Shown here in pieces: positions 46,449 through 58,466 of a DNA stretch of 64,000 nucleotides. The notes below the pieces were generated by a model that was given only the letters and a program-made list of their open reading frames with translations, made no database searches and had not been told where the DNA came from. Source of the stretch: Callorhinus ursinus. Lineage: Eukaryota > Chordata > Mammalia > Carnivora > Otariidae. Position 1 is the first letter of the stretch. Every line of letters starts with the position of its first letter. The stretch covers positions 3,321,893 through 3,385,892 of the forward strand of contig NW_020313057.1 in assembly GCF_003265705.1 (NCBI RefSeq). The letters are read 5' to 3'. The position numbers and the translations under genes were made by a program.

Positions 46449-48781
46449 GAAATGAAAATGTACTCAGTGAGTGAAAGACCCATCTGTGTGATTAGGAACA
46501 TGATATGAGGTACACAAACAACTGTTATACAGGAGCACCTGAAGTCTTTGCTGTGATGAGAAAAATGCTTACTTCTCCTGAGAAACCCCCTGACTCCTGA
46601 GGGGAGCAGGGGATTCTGGGTAACCAGCCCATCTCAGCTCCCCGACTCCAGGCTCAGATCCTCAAACCGTCAGATACAGTCCTTTGTGTTCAGGGAAGGG
46701 CCTGTCTGGAAAGTTTGTTCTGGTAGCTGTGAAGTTCAGGAAGGATTCATGGGCCTCTCATTTCCCCGGCCGCCCCTCCTCCATTCTCACTGCCACGGCC
46801 AGGCACGCTGGCTTTGGCAGGGTTAGAAGCAAACAGTTAGGGGTATACGGGATCCCTTCCTCTGCGGTGTTCCATTCCAACTCATAGTTGTGGGGCCCCA
46901 AATTATTCTGCACCAGGATCCTGTTTTTTACCTCCCTAAACCCCTTGGCATGTTGCTCTGGGAGAGGGGCAGGCAAATCCTAGAGGATGTGTGATTTATG
47001 GCTTCAGTTGCAGCCAGATAAAAGGGAAACTGGAGTATCTGCCCCCTGGCCTGGTCTGGCTTCTTTCTCAAAACCTGGACTAATGAGCAAGGAAATGAAA
47101 GATCTAGTTGCTGGTGATAACTGGATGAGAAGGAGAAACAACAGACAAATGAACAGTTCTCTTCCTTGTTTAAATGCGGGGATGGGGGGTCCAGATTTCC
47201 AGGGGAGACCCTGGGTGTAGAATCGAGAAAGCTTTACGGAATGACTTGTCACGCAGAGCATGTCAAGTCTCCCGGCTCAGTTTATATAACGCTCAGTTTG
47301 AGAGGCGGAAACCAGTTCAGATTTGAACCTCCGCAGAGCCCCGCCTGGCAGATTTGCAGACAGCGGTGCCCGTGAGACATCTCAAACTTTACGACTACAT
47401 ATTTAAGCATTTATGAGACTTGAACTGTGTTCCGTTAAAATGAAAGGGGGAGGGGGAGCAAAGAAAAAAATCCTGAGACTTCCAGCAAGGGTAATTAGCC
47501 CCAAATGTTTCATAAAGGATTTGATAGTGTTCTGGTTTTAAGTTCCTTTCCCAGGTCTGCTGTAGGAGGGAAAGAGAAGAAAGGAACCTATTAAAAATTC
47601 ACCATTGCCTTAAAAAAAAGTCTTATGACCAAACCAAGCAGCTGGACTCGTCATGTTTAGAAGGAGACTAACCACACAGACCTCATCATCCTGAGGTAAC
47701 AGATAAAAATTTTACTGAAGAGAAAGTATTTAAGACACAGACTTGGCAGTTTTCACCAGACCCACTCGAGAAATGCTTTTCTTTTTGCTCCGTCGTCTAC
47801 TTCACTCTACATCTGGTCTGTTGGTTCTAGGTTTGGGGTTAGGGCAGCCTGGTGCCTTCCAAACTCCCCGCCAGTTCAGGTGTATTTCTCCATTATTCCC
47901 ACTGCACCATTGCTGGTGAAGAGGCATGGAGGGGGACACAGGGTAAGGCCAGTGCCGATCCCCACTCACATGACATCACATAATCATGGCCCCACCTGAT
48001 AATGCTGACCTCCCCACAATGAGATGCATACCCCAGGACTGTCCTCATCAGACTGGGTCTCACAAAGACTCAGAGAGTCAATGGTCTTCATTGGAAGGAT
48101 AGGGGTGGCTTCCTGTGGTTGCTGCATGCACAGGCAGAGAAAGCACATCATCAGCGTGCATTTATTAACCCTTCCCGTCTTACAGAGAAGCCATTAGTCA
48201 GCAACCGAGGCAGCGTTGGTCTCCAGAAACAGCTACAAACATAGCAACAGGGGTTTTCTGTCTAACCAGGGAAAACACCTTGAACATGAAGCAGACCAAA
48301 TAGTGTCATGCTCTGTCAGACCCTAACGGGTGTGTGGTCCCCATCTCATAAAAGATCCCCAAGAATAAACAGACCACCCTGATGGTTTCAGTGTTCACCT
48401 GTCTGAAGGGAGGTCCTGGCCAGATGGCCTCTTCTGGTTTCTCCAGCTCTTTAATTCTGTTGTCTCTAGGTGGAAGGAACATTTGAGATTTGAGTGTTCT
48501 CACGTATGCTCAAGTTATTTATGACCATATCCTCTCACTGCCATATGGAGTGTGCTTTTCTTCCCACCATAGCAGGACCCCCTGCTCAAGCCTCTTCTGA
48601 ATCAGACTTTCAACAGCAGTTTAACCCATAAATGCCAACCTTCTTCCATGTCAGGCACTTTTAAAGACAGATCATTGGCTTCTGTATTATCTGAAAAGAA
48701 TAAAAATTATTGGCTTATGGTTATACATAAAACATTACTTTTGATTTAGGTCTATTTTCACCAAATTAACTATTTTGATCA
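46449..48781. other. Unique sequence
   Basis: A 2.3-kb interval with no recognised transposon. Overlapping opposite-strand frames around 46684-47261 are unsupported. Confidence 0.35.
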
Positions 48782-49133
48782 AAAATTAGGGTTGGCTTCA
48801 GGGCGCCTGAGTGGCTCAAGTTGGTTGAGCGTCTGACTCTTGATTTCGGCTCAGGTTATGATCCCGGAGTCCTGGGATTGAGCCCCGCATCGGGCTCCCT
48901 GCTCAGCGGGAAGCCTGCTTCTCCCTCTCCCACTCACCCTGCTTGTGCTCCCTCTCTCACTGTCTCTCTGTCAAATAAATAAATAAAATCTTTAAAAATA
49001 TATATATATTTAAATTTAAATAATGGATATAAATTTATGTTTCTATAAATTTAAATTATATATTTAAATATAATTTAATATATATTACATTCTATGTATA
49101 TATATATATATTTTTTAAAGTTAGGGTGGGCTT
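48782..49133 (+). mobile_element. Can-SINE whose tail has grown into a long AT-rich tract
   Basis: The SINE body starts GGGCGCCTGAGTGGCTCAAG at 48801 and reaches AAATAAATAAAATCTTTAAA near 48993. An A/T-dominated tract with TA runs follows, to about 49116. Target duplications aaaattagggttggctt (48782-48798) and aaagttagggtgggctt (49117-49133) match at 15 of 17 and enclose both body and tract. The extra sequence therefore arose from the tail inside the insertion. Confidence 0.93.
49000..49116. repeat. AT-rich, TA-repeat tract derived from a SINE tail
   Basis: It consists of (TA)n at 49000-49008 and 49096-49110 with ttaaatttaaa-type palindromic words between. Only a few G or C bases occur over about 115 bp. 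Confidence 0.9.
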
Positions 49134-49479
49134 TTGTGGTCTCCTGGACATTTTGCCATGTGAAAAAGCACAGTTATTTGCAAATGTCATAGAAATTTTC
49201 CATATGAAACATATAACCCATAGTTTTAGAATGACTTAACAGCATTTTATAATTCATGAAATCCACGACCCCCAAATGATCAGACATTTTATGACATAAG
49301 CCACACCACATCTTGTTTCTCTCAAGGAAGATAAAAGCAGAAGAGAACTTTCTTAACCATTTCTTGGCCATCTGGGAAGAAGCTCTCTGTTTTTGCACAA
49401 AATTCAGAGATCTTTGTAAAACAGGTGTGAAACAATTCATTCACACCTTTTCTAGGCATCTTGGTCAGAAAAATTCAAG
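49134..49479. other. Unique sequence
   Basis: No element recognised between the SINE duplication and the LTR. The opposing frames here have no known domain. Confidence 0.4.
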
Positions 49480-49800
49480 CTGTATGTCTTCGTCCGTTCG
49501 GGCTGCTATAACAAAATACCACAGCCTGGGTAGCTTACTAACAGCAGAAGTTTACTTCTCACACTTCTGGCAGCTAGGAAGTCCAAGATCAAGGTGTCTG
49601 CAGATGCCATGTGTGGTGAGAGCCCTTTCCTGGCTCATGGAACACTTCCTTCTGCATCATCCCAAGGGTGGAAGAGCACTAATCCCATTCTGGAGGGTGT
49701 CTGCCCCAGGACCTAATCACCTCCAAACTCCATCAACTGGGGGGCAAGTTTTTAACATACGATGTGGGGTTGGGGCACAGCATCCCTCTATAGCACTGTA
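49480..49800 (-). mobile_element. Solo LTR, MaLR class (MLT1/MST-like), antisense, with 5-bp duplication
   Basis: The LTR spans 49485-49795 and reads tgtcttcgtccgttcgggct at its plus-strand start, then 'ctataacaaaataccacagc' and 'cacctccaaactccatcaac'. The sequence ctgta flanks both sides (49480-49484 and 49796-49800), the 5-bp duplication usual for this class. It is shortened internally and no internal retroviral sequence is present. The 210-codon frame crossing it is accidental. Confidence 0.85.
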
Positions 49801-52634
49801 TGTCCTGAATACTGTTCTAAGAGCAGAAATCCAGGCCAGCCCTCAGCCAGCCCTGGGAAGCCTTGGTAGCCATAGCTCCGTGACTTTTTCAGATGCCTTC
49901 AGGATGGACTTGTCTTTCAGACGAGAATGCTGCCTTTGTTCGTAGAGTTCCACCTGAGTAAGTCTGCTCTCCCAAAAAGAGCACAGGGGCCCAGCGCTGC
50001 CGCCACCATGTTGGAGAAGTCAAGACAGCCCCGGGAATGAAAGGGACAACTCATCAGTGCCTTTTTATGAGACTTTCCCAGTTTCATTTGTGGCTGAATC
50101 AGAAACTTTCTGACTCATTTACCCTGTCACAGAACAGTTTTCAGAGAGGGTTACCCCCATCAGAAAGGACAGAGTTCCTCCATCACAGAGATACAGTGAT
50201 GAAAATTTAATACGACCCAGAACGGAGGTCACATTGCTGACCTGGAGATCCCAGGCCCCTGCCTTGAGCTCTGCAGGCTTCACTGGCAGCTCACCTGAAC
50301 AAGCTAAGGGTGCATGCTGGGCATGCCGGGCCCCTCTCTGCCCCTTCCTGTCACATCTCTGGTCTTCATCTTGAGTGCACGCATTCTGATGGCCCTGGAA
50401 CAGGATCTGGTGTCTCCAGGGACCCACATCAAGTTTGGGTCATGGTTCTGGAACACCTCAAACCTTTTCTGGCATCACCCTTTGTCTACCACTTGGTTCC
50501 CCTCATGTGGGAGCCTCCCAGAAACAGGGAGGTTCCAGGCCAGGGAAACACTAATTCTATCAGTGTAGTAGGAGAGGGCTCATTCTATTCCAGGGGCAGT
50601 TATGAGCTTGTGGTGACCTTCCCCAAAGGACAAGCACACATCCTTGCTATAATTCTACCAGCCTGAGCTTCTAGGTAGTAGAAAGCCTCCCCTGGGTAAC
50701 CTGTCAGGGGTCTACCACCTGAAATTCTCCCCTCATGTTTTACTTTAATTTTGTTTTTTGAGTCTTCATATTCTTTAGTGTGCCTTTTTTTTTTTTGAGA
50801 AAGCCGAGCTATATGTTTCCTTTTCCATCCACACTTCATATTCAACAAAATTGGGTTCTTAAGAGTCCCATGGTTCTTAGACACTGGAATTTCAGGTTTT
50901 TGGTCTCCTTCTCCATCCTTCCTGCAGGTCCATCCTGCTCCCTTGCTTTGTAATCAGTGGCAGTGTAGAGTAGAAGGCCGATGGAAACTTGGCCACTGGC
51001 TGCCTATGTAATCACTGACACACTTACCCACTCTGGCCCACAGTCTTCCTGAGCGGTAACCTTCCACGAGTCTATGGATAAGGTAACAAGGTCAGGCTCT
51101 TGGAGAGGCAAGATGGATAGGCCCCATCTGGATGCTGTTCTCCAACACAGTGCAAAAAAGGAGAGACGGAGCCTTTCCTCCTCCAGACTCACAGTATCCG
51201 GGTTGAGAAAGAGAAATGTTCCCAGGCCAATAAATGGACATTTCACAGAAATCTAATTTTAACACAAGGACACATTTTTTTTAATGGAACAAGAAATGAT
51301 GACATATATGGCACCACATTAAATTTAAAGGCTCCTATCTTTTGACTATGAAATCAATGTTACACTGTAGGATGGCCTTTCTTGGAAGTGGACCAGTAGG
51401 AATGATCCCACATCTTGTGCCTTCCAATTATGGCAGTTTGCATATTCTCAAACGGACATCTAGGGAAGGCTAAGAGGGCGGGCTTTGGTCATAGGACTTG
51501 AAGAAGCTGACTGCCCATCCGAGGAGTCAACCCAGGACCTTGGCCTGAGTTGACACTGCTCTGAATGAAACAGTGTCAGACCCTCCAGGGAAGGAAGGAT
51601 ATTGCACAAACTCCTTCAGCTTCACCAAGTAAACGGGAGTGGTAGTAACATTTCTCTCTTTCTAACTCATGGGGCCAAAAGCCTTGTGGTGGACAGGACT
51701 TGAGCAAGTATCAAGTAGTTTTCCCCTATTTATTTCCGTCACAGGGCTACATTGTTTGCTTTTTAACACGTTGGAAATTAACACATGGATGAGTCTTACA
51801 AGTGTGTATCCCTCTACAGTTTACAAAGTACTTCCCTTCTCTGTCCGGACATTGGACCTTTGTTTCCAACCAAGGTGATAAGATGGGAAACACTTTTTGC
51901 TGCTAAGGTGGGAAATCTGCTTGAACGTGGGCTCTATATCGACTTCCCTTGTGGCCATCCTGTTGAAAAGACATGTTGCACATTTGGAAGTTGTCAGGCA
52001 AGACAGTCACTTTGCAGCCCTGTAGATGAATCTTGTTGTTTTTGGCTCCACAAAGTCATTGGAGTTTGTTCCATTCTATATTTAGTCATGCCTGCTATGA
52101 AATTAGGAATACTTTTATATTGTTGACATTTGACACATAGGCATTTTTCTGGAGGAGAAGAAAACATTCAAGCTCTCACATTAATGTTGGGAAAGTACAG
52201 CTCCCCCAGAATGTGGCAGTTTCTCAAGTCAATGCCAGGAACTAACCAGCCAGAAGTTTATATGACAAATAAATCACACTTATTATGCCGGGGAAGCCTA
52301 TCAAGAGGCTGACAGTGAAGCTGGCCAAGCCAAAATGTTTCCTGAAAAATTAGAATTCCCAGATAATGAATTACAGCTTTTTACCTGATGAAAAATAAAG
52401 GCAAATTGAGTTGGTAATCTCATGATAAAATGGGAAATAAAATCAAAATATAACTAAAATCATGTGGTTAATAATTTTCAAAACCTCAAGCGATCTCCAG
52501 GGCGGTTGCGCTCCCTAATCTCCCTCCACATTGATTAATCCCATGAGACTCTGGACAATTGGAACCACGAAGTCGATACTGGGGTCTAATTCCCCACAGC
52601 TGTTTCGGGGGCCTTGCTTTCTCATGTGGCCCCC
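49801..52634. other. Unique sequence
   Basis: 2.8 kb with a T12-type run near 50787-50797 and no transposon that I can name. Frames such as 50310-50666 and 51785-52126 overlap others on both strands and lack domains. Confidence 0.35.
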
Positions 52635-52912
52635 ATTTCCTCCTAACCGGGGCCTTCTCAACCTGGGCGATACTGGCATGTCATTCCAGATCATTTTTTG
52701 TCACAGGGGCTGTCCTGAGCACTGGAGGATGTTTAGCAGCACCCCTGGCTCCTACCCGCCAGATGCCAGCAGCCCTTCTCAGGTTGTAGAGATTAAAAAT
52801 GTCTCCAGGTGTTGACAAATGTCCCCTGGTGTGGGGGAGGGGGGCGAGGGGGGAGGGGAGGGAGGGCAAATTCTCCCCCCCAGCACCGCTTGCTGAGAAT
52901 CACTGTTAACTC
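52635..52912 (-). mobile_element. MER20 hAT-Charlie MITE with an internal G-rich expansion
   Basis: The plus strand reads the reverse complement of MER20: 'ccttctcaacctgggcgata', 'tgtcacaggggctgtcctga', 'ggatgtttagcagcacccct', 'agatgccagcagcccttctc' and 'aaaatgtctccaggtgttga'. It closes 'gcttgctgagaatcactg'. A 35-bp G-run at 52833-52867 makes it longer than the usual 219 bp. Confidence 0.85.
52833..52867 (+). repeat. G-rich tract with quadruplex-forming pattern
   Basis: Six or more runs of three to six G (GGGGG, GGGGGG, GGGGGG, GGGG, GGG, GGG) are separated by one to three bases, satisfying the standard G3+N1-7 four-run motif several times over. Confidence 0.9.
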
Positions 52913-54689
52913 CTCTGTGGCCGCTACAAAGCTTTGCCAAGACTTAACCCAATGTGTGCTGTCTGAATATGTCATCATGATTTATTGAGACTTTCTAAGA
53001 ACAGAGCAAAAGGTAGTACATTAAAACCACCCCAGGAGTGATTTCTGAACACAAGAAAAAAAAAACTTTCAAATATTGAGATGAGTTACTAATGACAGAT
53101 ATTCAGTGCCCCTCCGAAAATCTTTAAAAATTAAATTACAAGGCTATCTGTAGTGGGTGGTTTAGGGAGGGGTGGGTAAATAGAATGGAATTTCCTTCAA
53201 GTCTTTTTTTCAAACTTCTCGTTTGGTTTCTTTCACATTGAACAAAAGCATAAACAGAAAAGCATGCAAGAACACAAGAGGATGAGAGAAAAGTAAATTA
53301 TTTCACGAGAGGCTTTTTTCCTTCTTTAATGATGAAGTAGGCGTACAAGGGAAGAAAGAATATGCTTAAATGAGAAACACTGGAGAATGAAATTGAGAGA
53401 TTAGTGGATCATTCATAACAGAATATAATGGTTACAAATAAGAGATTTGCCTCCCGATAAATGTTTCAGAACACGCATGATACTAACTGCTCTTCCATCC
53501 CTGTTGCTGGAAATGGAGTTACAGATTGAAGAGCTTTTTAAATTTTAATTTTAAGTCCCCTTTTTTATTTCAGTTTTATTAATCTTCATCATAAATATTA
53601 ATTTATAAGCACCGATGCCCAAAGGGCCTTGGAGTATGGCTCACAGAAGATAATGAACGTCACTACCACAGTTAACCAAAAAGCATCCTGAACATAAGAG
53701 AGCCTGATAATTTGCTATTCAATTCGAAGCAGGTCTAAACCTGAAAGACACCCCTCCTCATCCATGACCACAAGTAAAGGAACAGCACCCTAACTATAAG
53801 TAGGACATTGAAAGGCTTGGCACTGGGTTGTGGGGGGAAGGGTTGTAGTGTTGGCTTTCATTGTTCAGAGAGTGACCCTAAAGCTCTCTCCCCTTTCTGC
53901 TTCCCTACGTGCATTCTCCATGGGGTCAATTATCTCAGATCTTGCTGGAAGCATCTCTGTAATCACAGGAGGAGCTCCTTTACAACCCAACTGAGATTTG
54001 CTATTATCAAAATGGGAGTTATTCTTTCCTCTCTCCAAAGACACATCGCTTCTGGGGATGGCAAGCATTTGATGCTTTGCAGAGAGTAAAGAGGGTTACT
54101 CGCCAAAAGGTTTGCAAAAATGTCACCCCTGGAGGACTTTTTCAACCTCCCTTTTGCCATCAGGAGTCTTCCCATCTGGCTGAGAACCAAAGGCTCCTGT
54201 GGCTAGCCCATCCAAAATGCCATCGGTGCCTGTCTAGTCACTGGTGACAGAGACCTCTGCAGTGTTTATTAAATGGATCAGATGCAGCACAAAGAAACGT
54301 CAAAACAATTCATTTAAGGGGAAAACCTTAGTTAACACATGAGTGTGCTGCGTAAGTGATGAGAGCATAACAAAATGAGAAAGATTTTTCTTAATCAAAG
54401 TAGAACGTAGACGCTTAGATCTTTGGGACTCAAAGCAACCCACGCATCTTTGGCTCATCTCAGCATTTACAATGAAGAGCCATCTCAGTCCACCAAAGTG
54501 AGTCAGAGCCTGGGCCAAGGAGCCCCAATGGGTCCTCAGACTTTCTAGCTCTGGGCCATTCTTGCCATGTCACCACCCCTCGGTGACTTCAACCAGTGAC
54601 TACTGTCCTGCCAGAAATAAGGAGTCCAGAAGCTCTTGATTTTCCACTAAGCTCCTACGCTGATCCTTCTGTGATGCTTTCCTGGATGT
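52913..54689. other. Unique, AT-rich sequence
   Basis: No repeat recognised. The AT-rich part around 53520-53640 has homeodomain-like TTAAT cores but no other support for function. Confidence 0.35.
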
Positions 54690-54790
54690 GTACATCTGTG
54701 TACTAGCCCCTTCAGGATAGGAATGATACCTATTTCCTTATATTTTGTTCACAGTGTCTAACCCAGCAGCTTGAACAAAGGAGAATGTGA
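54690..54790 (+). mobile_element. L2 LINE 3' fragment
   Basis: 'ttcaggataggaatgatacc', 'ttgttcacagtgtctaaccc' and 'cagcttgaacaaaggagaat' fit a decayed sense L2 3' end. Confidence 0.5.
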
Positions 54791-54914
54791 AGAACTGCTT
54801 CTTGTGCAAACACATTTCCCCTTATTTACACAAATCTTCTGTGGCAGGTCACGGGGGCAGAGAAAAGGCAAACATCGTTGTCAGGACAACCTGTTATAAT
54901 GGGAAGTACATGGA

Positions 54915-55050
54915 TCCCAGAGGCAGACGGACTTGGGTTTGAGTCATGTTTTTTCCACTGAAAAGACACATATCTTTAGGGACTCTGTGGACCTCCCTAA
55001 GCCTCAGTTTCAGGTCTGTAAGAAGGAGTATAACAGTAGCGGAGTGGGCC
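54915..55050 (+). mobile_element. MIR SINE
   Basis: Sense MIR head and core: 'aggcagacggacttgggttt', 'gagtcatgttttttccactg' and 'cctaagcctcagtttcaggt'. The 3' part is lost. Confidence 0.7.
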
Positions 55051-56769
55051 TAGTTGGTGTGAGAATCAACAATCGGGCGCTCTGTGGGAAGATCCATGGG
55101 GACACAGCTCCTGGCAGTAGGGGGCGCTCACGAAAGGGCTCCCAGGGCTCTTGTCTACTGACTGGGCTTCGCTGGACTTCACCACTGAAAAATAAATATC
55201 AGAGACGAGAAACTTGCTTTTGCCCAGTCTCTAGAAAATATGGCACACTTTATATAAAACTATTCTACTCGGCGCACTGCATGGAGATCATCCTGGGATT
55301 TTCTTGAATATCATCAACGATTTGATATCACTTCCGGAATGAGGGCTGCTCTTCTAGTCTTGAGTTTACACGGTCCTCCTCATAACCTGATAACGAATTT
55401 TTAAAAAGGTAATTGGCCCTTGGTCCATTTCTAGTTTATCTGGAAGAAAACACTACTATTTAACATTGTAAGCTAACGCGACGTAAAAATGTTCTGCAAG
55501 TCACTGAGAGCAAAGCGACTGAGCATTTTATTTCAGCTAGTGTGTAGTGAAAGAGCACAGACTCTGAGGAAGCTTCCATATTTACCAACACAGACCAAGT
55601 GGGATGCCCTGCAAAACCGGTTTCCCTCTGCCCTTTGGTCAATGAACATTAAAGAACAGTCAACTTCTCCAATTAAAAAAAAAAAAATTTAAGTGGATGG
55701 CAAGGACACTTTTAGAACCCTGTTTTTCCAGCTATAAAATCAAGCCTATGTATCCAGCAATTAAATGAATATATTCAAGTAGATCCCTAGATCTTTGAGG
55801 GAAAGAATTCAGACTTTTCTCCAAATTCCTATGTCCAGATGTTGAAACGAATGGTTTTCTCTGTTCTGCTGACTAGCGTGATTAGAAACTAGATCGCGAC
55901 ACCTTGCTAGAATCTGCTCCTTGTTCTAGCAATCATTTGATTTAGATATAATAAAATAAATGCGTCATAAAACTAAGCTCTTTCCAGCCCTCCTCAGCCC
56001 CCCTCCGATATTTCTCACCACCCTCAAAGCTGTCGTCGTCAGTGGTTTTTAGGCATAGAACTCATATATTTTTTCCAAAGTGTGAAAATTTAATTAACCT
56101 CGCATCCAGGTGCTTGCCAAATCCTGTAGTACTTTTTTTGATCACATCTTTTTAGATCTTCATTCATAATGGTTTTAATGTTTCTTTACAACCTTGGATG
56201 ATTCTGGGTGTTGCTATTTTCTGCATAATAGTTATCGAGCTGTCAAGGATGCTATATTTCCCCACACAGTTACACTGGTGATGTTTCTATATTTTGCTCA
56301 GTTACTCCCAGGGTTGGGCTTGCCTGATGGTCCACAGAAATGAGCCTCTCCTCTCCATCTGTTTCACCACCTGCCTCCCCCTCCCTGACCACCTCATCTG
56401 TTGCCCAGGTCCTTGGGGATGCCAGGTCTTCTCTATCTGTGCCCCAAGGACCACCAGGGAAACAGACACAGGAGACAGGCAGTCATTGGCCGTGATTAAT
56501 GAAAATACCAGCAAAACAACCAAACGTCTCCTTACAATGAAAAACTGGGAGGGAAAAATTTAAATGTGGACAAATCTGACTTTAAAAAAGTAAGGGACTA
56601 TCTGGTTCCTATACTCAGCCTTAGTACCTCCCAGTTCAGTTTCGAGTATGACTTCTAGTACGTACATAATTTAGAAGCCCTTCACTCTTCTAAATGTAGT
56701 CAAAATGGTTTTGTAATTACAGTGAATAAAATCAATTCCTTTTTCCGCATTCACACACGTGTCTATTGC
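55051..56769. other. Unique sequence with a poly(A) run
   Basis: A13 lies at 55675-55687. No clear target duplication brackets it, so I do not call a retrotransposed copy. No other repeat recognised. Confidence 0.35.
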
Positions 56770-56850
56770 AATGTATATTCCACTGTCACTTTATTGTTGT
56801 TCTTAACTTCTCCGGATAGACTGTAAGTTCTTTAGAGCAGCTCTTTCTAA
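56770..56850 (+). mobile_element. L2 LINE 3' fragment (weak)
   Basis: 'ctccggatagactgtaagtt' then 'ctttagagcagc' resembles the block just upstream of the L2 3' end. Short and decayed. Confidence 0.4.
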
Positions 56851-57183
56851 AAATACATGGTGGGCTTAGATGAGTCTATGTTCAGATGATCCGAAAGTGG
56901 TGTCCGGCGGTTAAGGGAGCCAATGCGAGCTTCAGTCTTGTTCATAGAAACACAGGGACCAGCTCACGGGAGGAATGAATCGGACTGGCCAGCCTGCTCT
57001 GTTTGGAGCATGGTGTCGCCTTACAGAGCCACCAGCTCAGCAGAGCTTGAAGAACCTGTAATTGGCACAGAAGAGGCATTCAGGTGATGAAGATTCTGGA
57101 AACCATGAGAAACAAAAAAACGGAGATGTTTAGCTTGAAGAAGAGAAGCTACGGGGATGACAGGACTGATTCTTATTAATTAT

Positions 57184-57409
57184 AATGAATGCATTCATTC
57201 AGGGCGCCTGGGTGGCTCAGTTGGTTAAGCGACTGCCTTCGGCTCCAGTCATGATCCTGGAGTCCCGGGATCGAGTCCCGCGTCAGGCTCGCTGCTCAGC
57301 GGGGAGTCTGCTTCTCCCTCTGACCCTCTTCCCTCTCGTGCTCTCTCTCTCTCATTCTCTCAAATAAATGAATAAAATCTTTAAAAAAAAAATGAATGCA
57401 CTCATTCAG
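57184..57409 (+). mobile_element. Can-SINE with 19-nt target-site duplication
   Basis: The element spans about 57202-57390 between aatgaatgcattcattcag (57184-57202) and aatgaatgcactcattcag (57391-57409), differing at one base. The last g of the left copy overlaps the SINE's first g. The target contains the palindrome tgaatgcattca. Head GGGCGCCTGGGTGGCTCAGT and tail AAATGAATAAAATCTTTAAA are near consensus. Confidence 0.97.
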
Positions 57410-57626
57410 CTTCCATTAAACAAACCTTTGTCGAGCATCTTCTGTGTGCCCAGGAAGGAAACCCAGGGCAACAGGAGAGGAACCAGGTTGCTGCTTTTAT
57501 AAAACTTAGGGTTTGTGGGGGAAACCCCAACAAAAAGGTTTTCCAAAGGGAAACACTAGTTTGAGTTTGACTTAGGAACCACCTCTCTACAATTCTATGG
57601 GGAAAAGAGGCCATTTACCTCATCTT
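57410..57626. other. Short unique stretch
   Basis: No element recognised between the SINE and the L1. Confidence 0.4.
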
Positions 57627-58466
57627 TTTACATTGAGATATAATTTTTTTAAAATTTTGTTTAATAAACTGAGATATAATTGACATATAACAATGTTCAT
57701 TTCTGGGGTACAATATAATGATTCTAATCTGTACCTATTGCAAAATAATCACTGCATCAAGTCTGGTTAACAGCCTCACCACATATAATTTCAAAAATTT
57801 TTTGTTGGGATGAGACCTTTTGTGATTTGTGCTTGCAGCAACTTTCAAATATTCAATACAGTATTACTGACTGTGGTCACCAGCCCTCGGGACTTACGTA
57901 CCTTATAACTGGAAGTGTGGACATGTGACCACCTCCACTCATTCGCTCCCACCCCCACCCCCTGCCTCGGACAACCTGGACCTGTGAGTTGGGTTATTTA
58001 TTTATGTATCTTTCTTTAGATGCCACATATCCGTGAGATCATACAGCATTTGTCTTTCTCATTTCACTTAGCAAAATGCCCTCAAGGTCCATCCGCGTAG
58101 TTGTAATGGCAAGACTTCCTTCTTTTTATGGCTGAATAATATTCCATTGTGTGTGTGTGTGTGTGTGTCTGTGTGTGTGTGTGTGTGTGTGTGTATGCCA
58201 CCTTTCCTTTATCCGTTCATGCATTGATGCACATTTAGGTCATTTCCACATCTTGGCTATTGTAAATAATGCTTCAGGGAACATAGTGGGGGGGGGGTGG
58301 TGCAGATATCTTTCCCAGCCTGTGTTTTCCTTTCCTTGGAATAAATACCTAGAAGTGGAATTGCTGGATCATAGGGTAGTTCTATTTTTAATTTTTTGAG
58401 GAATCTCCGTACTGTTTTCCATAGTGGCTACACCAATTACATTCCCACCAGCAGTGCACAAGGTTT
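57627..58466 (-). mobile_element. L1 LINE 3' end, antisense
   Basis: The plus strand reads antisense L1M: 'ctgagatataattgacatat', 'acttaccttataactgg'-like blocks, 'agatcatacagcatttgtct', 'ttggctattgtaaataatgc', 'aagtggaattgctggatcat' and 'cattcccaccagcagtgcac'. It is homologous to 37733-38940 but without the SINEs. A (GT)n sits at the spot where this L1 family often carries TA/GT repeats. Its 3' edge is locally duplicated ('tgagatataatt' occurs twice). Confidence 0.88.
58149..58194. repeat. (GT)n microsatellite inside L1
   Basis: About 22 GT units with a single interruption (tct) near 58168, located in the antisense L1 between 'aataatattccatt' and 'atgccacc'. Confidence 0.95.

Noticed and set aside
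49313..49945. 210-codon plus-strand ORF, among the longest in the window
   Set aside because: Half of it is the antisense MaLR LTR at 49485-49795 and the rest is unique sequence with no domain. There is no splice or promoter context.
55489..55692. ORF ending in a poly(A) run, possibly a retrotransposed gene copy
   Set aside because: No target-site duplication is visible around the A13 run and the frame matches no known protein.
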